The translations under genes and the position numbers were made by a program. DNA of 64,000 nt from Sphaerisporangium rufum (GTDB taxonomy: Bacteria; Actinomycetota; Actinomycetes; Streptosporangiales; Streptosporangiaceae). Position 1 is the first letter of the stretch, and every line of letters begins with the position of its first letter. Positions 1 through 8,718 of this stretch are shown piece after piece. Below the pieces are notes generated by a model that was not told the DNA's origin, made no database searches, and saw only the letters and a program-made list of their open reading frames with translations. The stretch is from positions 46,843-110,842 of the forward strand of contig NZ_BOOU01000055.1 in NCBI RefSeq assembly GCF_016863395.1, given 5' to 3'.

Positions 1-304
1 GGAAAGCTACATCCCCACCAACTTCCAGCGGGGGGCGGTGGACGGCCGTATCTACAACATCACCGGGCCGGCGACCACCTACGAGGTCTGCCTCGACATC
101 CCCGACACCGAGACCTTCACCATCGAGGTACGTATCCGGGCCTCCGACGGGTCCACCAGCGTGTTCACCGACGACCGGCCCGGCGACAAGGTCTTCCGCT
201 TCACCCCCGGCGCCATGACCTTCTGGCAGGTCTACGGCACGATGACCGGGCCCGGCAGCACCTACATCTACTACACCTGGTACGAGAAGCAGATCCCCGC
301 CTGA
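1..304 (+). CDS. Partial hypothetical protein, C-terminal part (left edge)
   Basis: An open frame enters from the left edge (first full codon at base 2) and stops with TGA at 302-304, giving the last 100 residues of a longer protein. The visible part is rich in Thr, Tyr and Gly with alternating hydrophobic positions, as in a beta-sandwich of an extracellular protein. No catalytic motif is visible. The GTG at 38 is internal and only looks like a start because the true start lies outside the window. Function cannot be assigned. Confidence 0.7.
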   Translation, partial: ESYIPTNFQRGAVDGRIYNITGPATTYEVCLDIPDTETFTIEVRIRASDGSTSVFTDDRPGDKVFRFTPGAMTFWQVYGTMTGPGSTYIYYTWYEKQIPA

Positions 305-749
305 CACCGGACGAGCCGGCCCCCTCCCCCGCCGAGGCGGCCGGCCCCACCGCGCAAGCCCTACCGGCCGATCGCAGCACCGGCGCACATCTCCGGTGAT
401 CCCGCCGGGCGATTCGGGCGCCGCTTCCAGAATGCGAAATCAAGCTCCGCGGAGCCAGACGCACTCGCCGCCCAAGACCCAGGCCGCCCGCTCGGCACTC
501 CCCCACCGGCCGAACCCGTTGCCACCGACTTCGACAGTGGCGGCGCCACCGTCAGGAAGCGCCAGGCCGAGCGCCACCACCCTCAAGTCGGACCGCTCGT
601 CCTCCCCGTGACCTTGATCCCGAATGCGGGCGAACACCCGGGGCAGCCCTCCGAGCAGCCCTTGAACCACCTCTAGCCCGATCTCGTCATCCGCATCCGG
701 CCGTTGCGCAAAGGAGTCGTCACTCCTCGCGCCTCCGGGCGATGACTGA
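305..749. other. Gene-poor stretch with possible decayed coding sequence
   Basis: No gene can be supported with confidence here. On the minus strand the frame that ends at 440 has natural actinobacterial codon use from about 737 down to 440. It reads like the C-terminal ~95 residues of a hypothetical protein (many Gly and Trp, ending in a CVWLRGA tail). It has no convincing start with a ribosome binding site, and its 5' end would run into the truncated regulator on the plus strand. A gene remnant is the likeliest reading. Confidence 0.35.
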
Positions 750-1019
750 CCCAGATCACCCCGGCGGCCGAACATCGAGCTACGCGTCCTGCCATTCACC
801 GCCGGAGCGCACGCCAGCCCCACCGGCGCCTTCCGCGTCTTCACCATGGCGGAGCCGCTCCCCGAGGTGGGGTACGCCGAGACTCCGAAAGGCGCCATTT
901 ACGTGGAAGCTCCGGACAGTCAGCGCTTCGTACGTACGTACGATGAATTGCGAAGTCGGACGCTCGACCCCGAGCAGTCGGCCAGGATCATCGCCTCGCT
1001 GGCAGAGGAGCTCCGGTGA
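750..1019 (+). pseudogene. 5'-truncated XRE-family regulator (DUF5753 C-terminal remnant)
   Basis: From codon 750 the frame reads the end of a DUF5753 domain: RPNIELRVLPF, then GAFRVFTMAEPLPEVGY, a GAIYVEAP strand and a final Leu/Glu-rich helix, stopping at 1017-1019. This is the usual C-terminus of actinobacterial XRE-DUF5753 regulators. A TGA at 747-749 closes the frame, and neither the HTH nor the first half of DUF5753 can be found upstream in any frame, so the gene is truncated. Its stop overlaps the start of a DUF397 gene, the usual arrangement for intact pairs. A plausible ATG at 846 exists, but the peptide would lack the DNA-binding domain. Confidence 0.75.
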
Positions 1020-1267
1020 ACGTGACAGAAAATCGTGACGAGTTAGACCGAAACCTCGTGGCCCGGATCCCGTGGCACATCAGCACGATGAGCGACAACG
1101 GCGGCGGAAGTTGCGTAGAAGCCGGCCCGCTCCCCGATGGCAGCGGACGAGTCGCCCTACGCCACAGCCATCACCCCGACGGCCCGATCATCCTCTACAC
1201 CCGTACGGAATGGCATGCCTTCATCTCCGGCATCAAACTGGGCGAATTCGATTTCGCCGCACCATGA
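1016..1267 (+). CDS. DUF397 domain protein
   Basis: 83 aa, GTG start in a GTGA overlap with the stop of the truncated DUF5753 gene. The DUF397 signature is clear: WHISTMSDNGGGSCVEAG, then DGSGRVALRHS, a DGPIILYTRTEW strand and a closing FISGI helix. DUF397 proteins are small partners of XRE-DUF5753 regulators in actinomycetes and act as antagonist/toxin-antitoxin-like modules in studied cases. Here the regulator partner is broken, so the protein is probably orphaned. It is closely similar to the DUF397 protein at 49862-50083. Confidence 0.9.
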   Translation: MNVTENRDELDRNLVARIPWHISTMSDNGGGSCVEAGPLPDGSGRVALRHSHHPDGPIILYTRTEWHAFISGIKLGEFDFAAP

Positions 1268-1352
1268 AGATCAATTGATCCGGCGATTTGGCCCTTCGAG
1301 TACGCCATGCCGTGCTCGAATGGCCGGCCACCATGCGTGGCGCCCGGGCACA

Positions 1353-1841
1353 TCATGGGTGTGCGCCCAGTTCGGTGCGGGCGGCCTCCAGGAACTCATG
1401 TTGCGGGTCTCGGAGGTGGTGCCACATCGACCCCTCGGCCGCGATCTGATCGGGCAGCCGCCACAGGACATGATCCACCGCGCTCGCATAGGTCCGGGCG
1501 AGCCGGTACAGCCGCGGCGGGAACAGGATCTGGATCATGCGCTCGGCCACCCAGAGGCGGTCGATGACGCTGCGGCCCGCGGCGAACCACTCCGGCGTTC
1601 CCGCGGCGGCCCAGTCCGGGGCCTGATCCCGCTCCTCGGCGACGCGAATGCCCTCCTGTGCGATCGTGACGAACTCCCGCAGAAGTTCCAACCGCTCCGC
1701 TCGCCGGGCTTCGGCCCGCTGCGCCGCCTGCCGCCTCTCCTCGTTACGGCCGGCGACCCGGACCGTGGTGAACTGCGCCAGATATGACAGCAGCCCGCCC
1801 AGCACCACACCGAACAGCGAAGCCCACACCTGCATATTCAT
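1353..1841 (-). CDS. Membrane-anchored hypothetical protein with coiled coil
   Basis: 162 aa. Residues about 5-24 form one N-terminal membrane segment. A highly charged Arg/Glu/Ala stretch (about 30-60) follows, likely a coiled coil, then a helical cytoplasmic domain with scattered Trp residues. The ATG at 1839-1841 has no strong Shine-Dalgarno, and a second Met lies two codons in. This layout (one TM plus cytosolic helices) is common among small uncharacterised actinobacterial proteins. No family can be named. It is convergent with the DUF397 gene. Confidence 0.7.
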   Translation of the reverse strand: MNMQVWASLFGVVLGGLLSYLAQFTTVRVAGRNEERRQAAQRAEARRAERLELLREFVTIAQEGIRVAEERDQAPDWAAAGTPEWFAAGRSVIDRLWVAERMIQILFPPRLYRLARTYASAVDHVLWRLPDQIAAEGSMWHHLRDPQHEFLEAARTELGAHP

Positions 1842-1860
1842 GGCATTGGTCTATCAATGT

Positions 1861-1944
1861 CTAATCGGCTCCGCGCGCCCCGGTGACCGCCGCCAGCCGA
1901 TCCACCGCGCCTGCCGCCTCCGGTCCGTCGGTCACGCCCACCGC
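1861..1944 (-). pseudogene. Fragment duplicated from the SRPBCC gene N-terminus
   Basis: Bases 1875-1936 match 5279-5340 at 59 of 62 positions. After a 9-base gap the next 8 bases (CCCACCGC) also match. Read on the minus strand, the fragment gives AVGVTDGPEAAGAVDRLAAV, the same N-terminal leader as the SRPBCC protein at 4803-5366, and ends in a stop at 1861-1863 right after the match. It has no start, no downstream SRPBCC domain and stops upstream in frame. It is a short stray copy, not a gene. The rest of 1842-2147 holds nothing I recognise. Confidence 0.8.
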
Positions 1945-2147
1945 AAAGGGCGCCCCTACTCGACCATCTGACATTGCCTGCACCTGCATCATGATCACTA
2001 AACCCAACCAACCGGCTGCACGCGGCCGTCATCACCCGCCTTACCGGCTCCGACACCGACTTCTCCCGCGGCGTCCAGCCAACGGTTCGTGTTTGGACCG
2101 TACAGTCCCAGCCCTGGTCTTCACAGGAAGGAGAATATCGTCATCGC

Positions 2148-3557
2148 TCAGTGAGGCTCATTCGGGGGCGTGTGCCAAGGACCCGACTCCGGGGTGATGG
2201 GTCGCCCAAACGATCGGACCACTTGCACGTCAGGCGTGAAGCCATGCCATTTCCAGTACTTGAAATCCTCGGGAGGGGGCATCATCAAGTCAAGGCGCTC
2301 ATGTTCGTCGATGAGAAATTCCAGCACACGTATAGGTTGCAGCCGCGCTCCCGGCGAGGCGGCAAGTCGTCGTGCGGCAGCCAGCCGGTGATTCCCGTCG
2401 AGTACGATCCTTCGCGGAATCCGGTCGAAACATTTGACCCGGTAGGTTAATACACATATAGTGTTCGCGGCGGCCGTCTCCAGAACTCGGCAATGATTCG
2501 CGATCGTAGTGTCACGCATGCCGCGCGGAATTTCGGAATGCTTCAACGGGATCGGATGAACAGGCACCTGTGGTGTATCCGGTATCCGATCGAATCGAGC
2601 CGGTTCGTTTGCCAGAGAATGACCGACAACGTTCACCGCTTCAAGCAGTCCGTTGCCCAGACGTCGCACAAACCATGGCGAAAACCAGTCGTCCGTGTCC
2701 CAGATGTCGTGTAGCGCAGCGGAGCACTTCAGCTTCTCAGCATTTTCTTTAAGTACATTCCAGTTGTGTGCCACTGTCAGCTCCCGCCGGTACAGAACCT
2801 CCAGCCGCGAGACTCGTGACAACGATTCGGAACTTCCACCATATTCCTTGCGCCACACTTCTTCGAGATCCCTCGGCGGAGATGTCCCGGTCGGCGTCCG
2901 AGTCACCACCTCATCGGCCTCACGCAATTCGCCTCCCATGTCGATCGCGAATCTGACATGTTCCACCATGTCCACAAGTTGGCGCTTCCGACTGTGATGT
3001 CGACGGCCAGTCCTATCAGCTAATTGCTGCGCGTCGGCAATCACATCGACCGCTCCAGCCAGCAAGCCGGCCCATATTGATCGAGGAAGCCCGTCCGCGC
3101 GACTGAAAGTACCGAACACGAGATCACTATATGAATCAACGATTTTCGATATCAGTCGACACTGTTCTTCATATCGGGCTCGCGGGTAATGCTGGAGAGC
3201 CGCACGAGCGTCTGCCGCGATTCTGATCGCCTGTGCGTCATTTCCTGCATAGGCACGCGCGCTGCTCGTCGAGAGAATACCCATCGATGTGATCAGCTCA
3301 GCGTTCGCGAGGGCCTCAGAACGCTTCTCACTCTTACGCCCAAATAACGAGGCCAGAGCAAAGAAGATCACTCCCGCAGCAATCTGCGTGAATTGATTTA
3401 CCCAATCATTCCAATGCCATTGTTTCGGCTCGCGGGAGATGGCCAACCAGGCAAGCAGCAGTGGCCCTCCTGCAGCCAATAACATTGCCGCGAGCCATAA
3501 AGAACCAGTCTTCACCCACTTGCGCGGATCACCCATCGGCTCACTCTCCCGTGCCAT
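2148..3557 (-). CDS. Two-TM membrane protein with C-terminal ParB/sulfiredoxin-like domain
   Basis: 469 aa from the ATG at 3557, preceded by GGAGG at the right spacing; a longer frame to 3653 lacks such a site. Two membrane segments lie near the N-terminus (LWLAAMLLAAGGPLLLAWLA and a second around QIAAGVIFFALASLFG). A long helical middle follows, then a C-terminal part with VLDGNHRLAAARRLAAS. The D-G-N-H-R motif is typical of ParB/sulfiredoxin-fold domains, where it binds nucleotide. GC content and codon choice are clearly lower than the surroundings, suggesting transfer. Role unknown; a nucleotide-sensing membrane protein of phage-related or defence function is possible. Confidence 0.75.
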   Translation of the reverse strand: MARESEPMGDPRKWVKTGSLWLAAMLLAAGGPLLLAWLAISREPKQWHWNDWVNQFTQIAAGVIFFALASLFGRKSEKRSEALANAELITSMGILSTSSARAYAGNDAQAIRIAADARAALQHYPRARYEEQCRLISKIVDSYSDLVFGTFSRADGLPRSIWAGLLAGAVDVIADAQQLADRTGRRHHSRKRQLVDMVEHVRFAIDMGGELREADEVVTRTPTGTSPPRDLEEVWRKEYGGSSESLSRVSRLEVLYRRELTVAHNWNVLKENAEKLKCSAALHDIWDTDDWFSPWFVRRLGNGLLEAVNVVGHSLANEPARFDRIPDTPQVPVHPIPLKHSEIPRGMRDTTIANHCRVLETAAANTICVLTYRVKCFDRIPRRIVLDGNHRLAAARRLAASPGARLQPIRVLEFLIDEHERLDLMMPPPEDFKYWKWHGFTPDVQVVRSFGRPITPESGPWHTPPNEPH

Positions 3558-4181
3558 GACGCCTCCGGCTAGCAGGATAGATGGAAGTGCTCGCATGCGC
3601 GCAAGGCCTTCGTGGGCAGGATTCAGTCTGACCTCACCGAGCCTCCTTACCAAGTGTCTGCACGAGCAGATTGCTCGCGCTGGTCACCGGTTTCCACCAG
3701 CCGAGGCCAAGATCAAGCGCTGCAGCGGTCCCGCCCCAGCTCATCTCGCCCCTAGAGCTCGACAGCTTCGTTGATGTTCGGCGAAAGACGACTAACCTCG
3801 CTTTTACCGCGCTTTGGGCACTGTGGCGTACCCGTCTGAAACAGGGCCGAATCAGGCGTCGCCCTAAAGCTCTATAGTGACCGTCCTCAAAGCTAAACGC
3901 CGTTCCTGGAGGAGTGTGTAGACGCGGGCTCTCGCTTCCGAAAGTGAAGAGGGAATGACGACCGGTTGCAGTTGGTTTTTTGTCGAGCACATAGCGCAGG
4001 CGCCGGGCAGGGGTGGCGCCGAGGGCGAACCCCGCGGCCAGGCGGGTGGATATCGCCGTTGCGCAGGTCGCCAGGGCGGCATTGCACGGGTCTTCCGCGG
4101 CAGAGCCGTCGCTGGACAGACCCTGTCCGCATGGGCCTCGGCCATCGGTGTGATCAGGTGGTCAGCGGGCACGGGGACGGC
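3558..4181. other. Intergenic stretch, no supported gene
   Basis: 624 bases without a supportable gene. The part nearest 3558-3900 is low in GC like the gene before it. Between about 4130 and 3960 the minus strand reads as one clean-codon frame (LATCATAISTRLAAGFALG, then ARRLRYVLDKKP). It decays after that, has no start with a binding site and matches no family I know. A remnant is possible. Confidence 0.4.
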
Positions 4182-4652
4182 ATGAAGAAGTCGAGCCTGG
4201 TGAAGACGTCGCTGGCGACGGCGGTGACGGCGGTGGCGGGGAGCCTGGCCACCGATCCGAAGTCGCGGTGGTACCGGCGGCTGGACAAGCCCTCATGGCA
4301 GCCGCCACCCCCGGCCTACGGCGCGGTGTGGACGCCGCTGTACGTGCTGATCGCCTACGCCGGGGCGCGGGCGCTGTCGCGGGCCGGGGAGGCCGAGCGG
4401 CCGGCCCTGGCCCGGGCCCTCGGGGTCAACCTGGCGCTGAACGCGGCCTGGACGCCGCTGTTCTTCAAGCTGCGGCGACCGCGGGCGGCACTGGCCGAGT
4501 TGGTGGCGCTGAACGTCTCCAACGCCGCGCTGACCCGGCGGACGCTGCGCGCCGACCGGACCGCCGGGCTGCTGTTGCTCCCCTACGCCGGCTGGACGCT
4601 GTTCGCCACCGCGCTGAACGCGGCCATCGTCCGCCGCAATCCCCGCGCCTGA
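4182..4652 (+). CDS. TspO/MBR family protein
   Basis: 156 aa integral membrane protein of about five helices. Family hallmarks are visible: WYRRLDKPSWQPPPPAYGAVWTPLY near residues 30-50 (the loop and helix that line the tetrapyrrole pocket), NLALNAAWTPLFF, and LLPYAGWTLFATALNAAI at the end. TspO proteins bind porphyrins and other tetrapyrroles in the membrane and are linked to stress responses. The ATG at 4182 fits the family length; upstream in-frame codons are not conserved in type. It is convergent with the SRPBCC gene. Confidence 0.9.
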   Translation: MKKSSLVKTSLATAVTAVAGSLATDPKSRWYRRLDKPSWQPPPPAYGAVWTPLYVLIAYAGARALSRAGEAERPALARALGVNLALNAAWTPLFFKLRRPRAALAELVALNVSNAALTRRTLRADRTAGLLLLPYAGWTLFATALNAAIVRRNPRA

Positions 4653-4802
4653 CGGCACCCGGACCGGCCGCCACCCGGCGCTCGGCGGTGTGCCACCCGG
4701 CACCGGGCGGCGGCGCGCTGCTGGGGGGGCGCCGCGAGCAGCCGGCCGGGGCGGGGCACCGCCGTGGTCCTCGACCTCGACGACCGCCACGCCGGTTGTC
4801 CG

Positions 4803-5366
4803 TCAGGTGCGGGTCATGGCCTGCAGGGTGTCGGTCATGTGGCGGCGTAGCTCGCCGAGCCGGACCTCCAGGATGATGGCGGCGATCTCCCGGTTGGCGC
4901 GCATCATCTCGCGCAGACCGCTCTCGCCGGGCCCGTGCACGAACGAGTGGCGGACCAGGGTCCGGCCGGGGCCGGCGGGCGCCAGCTCGTAGCGCCAGCG
5001 CGAGGAGGGCCGCTCGGGGTCCTCGGCCCGGTCCAGCACCGACCAGCCGAAGGCGCGCGGCGCGTCGGCCTCGGTGACCAGGCACGTGACCGTCCACTCG
5101 CGGTCCTGCCGCCGGTTGCTGCCCGCGAAGCGCCGGCCGGCCCGCACGCCGCCGTCCGCGCCGTCCAGCCACTCCGTCTTCCAGCACTCCGGGCTCCACT
5201 CGGGGACGCGGGCGACGTCGGTGACCAGCTCCCAGACCCGCTCCGGCGGCAGGTCGAGGGTGGCCTCCACCTCGACGTGCGCCCCGGTGACCGCCGCCAG
5301 TGGATCCACCGCGCCCGCCGCCTCCGGTCCGTCGGTCACGTCCGTCACTCCCACCGCGTCGTCCAT
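4803..5366 (-). CDS. SRPBCC family protein (polyketide cyclase/START-like)
   Basis: 187 aa from ATG 5366 with a GGGAGGG site; the GTG further out lacks one. After a ~25-residue acidic leader, the domain begins with VEVEATLDLPPERVWELVTD, goes through WSPECWKTEWL and the beta-strands around RRFAGSN, and ends with a long C-terminal helix (RANREIAAIILEVRLGELRR). This is the helix-grip fold used to bind hydrophobic ligands. The ligand is unknown. Part of the leader is duplicated at 1861-1944. Confidence 0.88.
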   Translation of the reverse strand: MDDAVGVTDVTDGPEAAGAVDPLAAVTGAHVEVEATLDLPPERVWELVTDVARVPEWSPECWKTEWLDGADGGVRAGRRFAGSNRRQDREWTVTCLVTEADAPRAFGWSVLDRAEDPERPSSRWRYELAPAGPGRTLVRHSFVHGPGESGLREMMRANREIAAIILEVRLGELRRHMTDTLQAMTRT

Positions 5367-5476
5367 TCGCCCTCCCGGCTCTCCCGGCACCACCCCACGC
5401 GGCACCCGACGGCTCACTCGCTTCCACGATGGCCGATCCGGGCGGCGGGCGACAGCCCCCTATAGGGGTGGTGGTG

Positions 5477-6751
5477 TCAGCAGTACCGCGCCTGCCGGCC
5501 GATGATGCGGTACACGCAGTCGGCGTACTCCAGCAGGCGCAGCACGGCCTCCTTGTTGCGCGAGGTCTGCGGGACGATCTGCTCGTCGGGCGGGTAGAAG
5601 CCCGGCAGGAAGGTCCTCGGATACATCTCGAACGTGAAGCCGAAGATCTTGTGGGCGCCCCACAGCCAGTCGTCGATGCCGCCGTCGGTGATGTACAGGT
5701 CGCTGGACTGCTGCGGGGTATAGCCGTTGGCGTCGGCCATGCTTCGGCCGAGGGCGGCGAAGGCGTCCGCGTCATCCTGACTCATCCCGGGCGCGGCGTC
5801 GCCATAGGTGTACCCGTAGGGCCACAGCACCAACTCGCTATAGGTGTGGAAGTCGATGGCGGCCTTGATCTGCTGCCGGCCGCCGACGACCCGGCCGCGG
5901 ACGAAGTCGGCCACCGCGCGCACCTCCGGAGTGGACTCGGCGGCCGCGCCGCGGTAGGTCTCGTCCGGCGGCGAGGCGGAGGATCCGCGGCAGCAGCCCC
6001 AGCGGTAGGCCCAGTTGCGGTTGAGGTCGGTGCCGATGTAGGGGGAACCGGGGGTGGCCTGCCGGTTCTTGCGCCAGGAGCGGTAGGCGCCGGTGGCGAT
6101 GTCGAACTCGCCGCCGTCGGGGTTGAGATCGGGCAGGATCCAGATCTCCCGGGAGTCCACCAGGCGGGTGATCCGGGGGTCGGACCGGTAACCGGTGGTG
6201 AGCAGGTTCATCAGGTAGAGGGCCATCTCGACGGTCAGGTGCTCGCGGGCGTGCTGGTGGGCGGTGAACAGCACCTCGGGCTCGTTCTCGTCGGCCGCCA
6301 CGTTGTCGCTGATCTTGACGGCGATCAGCGCGCGGCCCTGCGCGGTGGTGCCGTAGCGGGACCGGCGCGCGATCGCCGGGGACGCGGCGACCAGCCGGTC
6401 CACCGCGGCGCTCAGCTCGGGATAGTTGTGGTAACGGGCGTCCTCGCCCGGGAAGTCCTGCGGCCGGGGCCGCTGCGGCGGCCGCGGGCCGGGCAGCGCG
6501 GTCAGCCGGTAGCCGAGCCCGGCGATCCGGTCCGCCTCGGCCCGGGAGGCGGTGACCACCACCGAGGAGGCCCTGACCTCGTCGATCGAGGCTCCGGTGC
6601 GGGCGACCAGGCTCCGCTGGCGGGCGGAGTCCGGGCCGTCGACACGGTACTGGCGGGCGGGCGGCGGCTCGGCGGTGGCGCCCGCGCCGGGCGTCAGGCT
6701 CGCGCACAGCGCCACGAGCGTCACCAGGGCCGCGAGCAGGCGGCGTCCCAT
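5477..6751 (-). CDS. Secreted zinc carboxypeptidase, M14 family
   Basis: 424 aa. The ATG at 6751 follows an AGGAGGAG site and begins a Sec signal peptide ([24 protein letters not shown]). A propeptide-like section precedes the M14 domain (from about residue 100). Zinc ligands are His167 and Glu170 (HAREH) and His302 (DFHTYSE); the catalytic Glu is 375 (FTFEMYP). A substrate-binding Asn-Arg sits in TDLNRNW. It resembles carboxypeptidase T of actinomycetes, which removes C-terminal residues from extracellular peptides. Complete and apparently active. Confidence 0.95.
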   Translation of the reverse strand: MGRRLLAALVTLVALCASLTPGAGATAEPPPARQYRVDGPDSARQRSLVARTGASIDEVRASSVVVTASRAEADRIAGLGYRLTALPGPRPPQRPRPQDFPGEDARYHNYPELSAAVDRLVAASPAIARRSRYGTTAQGRALIAVKISDNVAADENEPEVLFTAHQHAREHLTVEMALYLMNLLTTGYRSDPRITRLVDSREIWILPDLNPDGGEFDIATGAYRSWRKNRQATPGSPYIGTDLNRNWAYRWGCCRGSSASPPDETYRGAAAESTPEVRAVADFVRGRVVGGRQQIKAAIDFHTYSELVLWPYGYTYGDAAPGMSQDDADAFAALGRSMADANGYTPQQSSDLYITDGGIDDWLWGAHKIFGFTFEMYPRTFLPGFYPPDEQIVPQTSRNKEAVLRLLEYADCVYRIIGRQARYC

Positions 6752-7012
6752 CGTCTCCTCCTGATCGCTTGATCGGGCGATCCGGGGGAGATTGTCACGC
6801 GCCCGCACTGACGGTCAGGTCGATCGTCGGACACCCCGCGGCCGAATTCAACGACCCGCCGGGCGTGGCGCCGCAGGACAGAAGCCGGTTCCCACTCCGG
6901 ACATCAGCCGCAGAACCATGATTAACGCTCGTCGTGGGGGTAACACACAGCCAACCGCACCAGCGGCCGCGCCCCCGCGGCCGATGACATCGAACCAGCC
7001 AAGGAGTACCTG

Positions 7013-7321
7013 ATGGCCCTCCCCGTGCTCACCCCCGAGCAGCGCCAGGCCGCGCTGGTCAAGGCAACCGAGGCCCGCCAGGCGCGCGCCAAGGTCCTCG
7101 CCCAGCTGAAGAGCGGCGATCTGACCCTCGCCGACCTCCTCAAGCGCGAGGACGAGACGGCCAAGAAGATCAAGGTGTCGCAGGCCCTGCGCGCCCTGTC
7201 CGGCATCGGCCCGACCAAGGCGGCCGCGCTGATGGAGCGGGCCGGCGTCGACGACAAGCGCCGCATCGGCGGCCTCGGCGTCCAGCAGCGCCGCAAGCTG
7301 GTCGAGGCCGTGTCCGACTGA
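7013..7321 (+). CDS. mihF: Integration host factor, actinobacterial type (mIHF)
   Basis: 102 aa; AAGGAG lies 8 bases before the ATG. It begins MALPVLTPEQRQAALVKA and ends with an H2TH-type motif (LSGIGPTKAAALMERAGV) and IGGLGVQQRRKL, the DNA-binding part of mIHF/sIHF. This nucleoid protein bends DNA and affects recombination and gene expression. The usual gene lies beside guanylate kinase and rpoZ; here neither neighbour is present, so this may be a second copy. A strong hairpin follows the stop. Confidence 0.92.
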   Translation: MALPVLTPEQRQAALVKATEARQARAKVLAQLKSGDLTLADLLKREDETAKKIKVSQALRALSGIGPTKAAALMERAGVDDKRRIGGLGVQQRRKLVEAVSD

Positions 7322-7354
7322 CCCCTCGACCGCCCACGGGCCTCGGCCGGCGAG

Positions 7355-7378
7355 GGGGACGGGCCGCGAGCCGTCCCC
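7355..7378 (+). terminator. Hairpin terminator after mihF
   Basis: A perfect 8-bp stem (GGGGACGG at 7355-7362, CCGTCCCC at 7371-7378) with an 8-base loop lies 34 bases after the mihF stop. There is no T tract, as is common in actinomycetes. Confidence 0.5.
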
Positions 7379-7470
7379 GCGCCGGCCGCCGGACAGGCCC
7401 GCGCCGTTCCGCGCCGCGGCCGGACGGCATAGTCTCCCGGGGTGACGACATCCCCGGCGGGAGGCGACCA

Positions 7471-7767
7471 TTGAGCGGGCTCACCGACGACGAGCGCAGG
7501 GATCTGGCGGACATCCTGTCCAGCCCCGACCTGAACGATCCCCAGGTGCACGCCGACCGGGAGGTGGGCCAGCAGCTCGCCGACTTCTTCCGCCGCGACA
7601 TGCCGGACGTCGACGAGGTGGACATCGGCCGGGTCTTCCTGCGGACCGCGGTCACCATCACCCGGCTGGCCGACGCGGGGATGCACCTGGAGCGGATCGC
7701 CAACATCCTGACGCTGAGCGCCGTCGACCTGACGGCCCTGGAACTGGCCCGCGACCCCGGCGAATGA
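7471..7767 (+). CDS. Hypothetical small acidic protein
   Basis: 98 aa with a TTG start 6 bases after GGGAGG; no ATG or GTG in frame is better placed. The protein is acidic and fully helical in appearance, without signal peptide or membrane segment. Its second half (VDIGRVFLRTAVTITRLADA, ILTLSAVDLTALELARD) looks like two amphipathic helices. No known family recognised. Confidence 0.7.
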   Translation: MSGLTDDERRDLADILSSPDLNDPQVHADREVGQQLADFFRRDMPDVDEVDIGRVFLRTAVTITRLADAGMHLERIANILTLSAVDLTALELARDPGE

Positions 7768-7871
7768 CCGCGGCCGGAAACGGGCCGGCGCCCGGCATCG
7801 CGGGGATCTCCCCTCCGACACCGGGCGCCGGGCCGCCGCCGCGCGGGCGGGGCCGGGCCGGAGCGGGCCGG

Positions 7872-8699
7872 CTAGCGGACGACCTTCACGTAGTCGGCCG
7901 CCGACGAACCGGTCAGGCCGCGCGAGCCGTCGAAGACGACCTTCCAGGTGCCCGACCGGTAGGCCCGGATCCAGGCGGAGAAGTCGCCGTCGGCATCGGT
8001 GTCGATCGAACCCTGGTGGCGCCAGTGCGCGGACCCGGACGGGCGGAAGTACACCTCGAGGTCCTGCCGGCCGACCTGGTGCCAGCGGTGCCAGCCGCCG
8101 CCGTCCCGGCAGCGGGAGCCGCCGACGACGAAGGTGTCACCGTCCCAGTACTGGTCGTCATGGCACCGTGCGGCCCGCAGGCTGCCGGTCAGCGACAGCT
8201 TGCGGCCCTTGCGGACCGGCTCGGGCGCGGCGTTGAAGCGCTCGATCCGGGTGGCCCGAGGGCCGTGGTACCGGTTCTCGTGCCGGACGAGGAACGAGGC
8301 GGTGGCGCTGACCACCTTGCCGTCCTCGCCGGTGGCCTTCACCTTGACCAGCCATCTGCCGTCCGGGTCGCCCCGGTCCAGCACGATGGACCGGGACCAG
8401 ACCTGCGGCGAGCCGCCCGCGGACGCCTTCGCCCGGCCGGTGCACGGGTTGCAGTCCGGCCGGCCACCGTTCCCGGTGGGCTCGAAGCCGATCTCCACCT
8501 TCTCGGCTCCCGTGGTCTGGACCGTCGCGGTGACCTCCGCGCGGTCCCGCCCGCGGAGCACGACCCGGTCCGGGCTGACCCGGACGGAGTCGATGACCGC
8601 GGACTCCGGTGCGGGCTCGGCGAACGCCGGGCCCGCCGCCGCGAGCGCGGACGCGCCCACGGCCACCGCCACCAGTGCGGTGGCGATCCGTTGCATCAT
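7872..8699 (-). CDS. Secreted hypothetical protein with Ig-like repeats
   Basis: 275 aa with a Sec signal peptide (RIATALVAVAVGASALAAAG, cleavage after AFA). An AGAGG site precedes ATG 8699; a second ATG follows directly. The mature part has two beta-rich modules, each starting with a V-S-P-D/R-K-L type strand and a polar linker. Four cysteines (CNPC and two further on) could form disulfides. The last 60 residues contain DTDADGDFSAWI and GTWKVVFDGS, a pattern of actinomycete surface beta-sandwich domains. The next gene is a paralog sharing this end. No enzyme motif. Confidence 0.8.
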   Translation of the reverse strand: MMQRIATALVAVAVGASALAAAGPAFAEPAPESAVIDSVRVSPDRVVLRGRDRAEVTATVQTTGAEKVEIGFEPTGNGGRPDCNPCTGRAKASAGGSPQVWSRSIVLDRGDPDGRWLVKVKATGEDGKVVSATASFLVRHENRYHGPRATRIERFNAAPEPVRKGRKLSLTGSLRAARCHDDQYWDGDTFVVGGSRCRDGGGWHRWHQVGRQDLEVYFRPSGSAHWRHQGSIDTDADGDFSAWIRAYRSGTWKVVFDGSRGLTGSSAADYVKVVR

Positions 8700-8718
8700 G
8701 CGGAATTCCTCTCCCTGT

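Noticed and set aside
5300..6772. Plus-strand open frame of 490 codons across the M14 carboxypeptidase
   Set aside because: Antisense shadow of a clear minus-strand enzyme with signal peptide and zinc ligands; translation is a low-complexity Gly/Val/Arg string.
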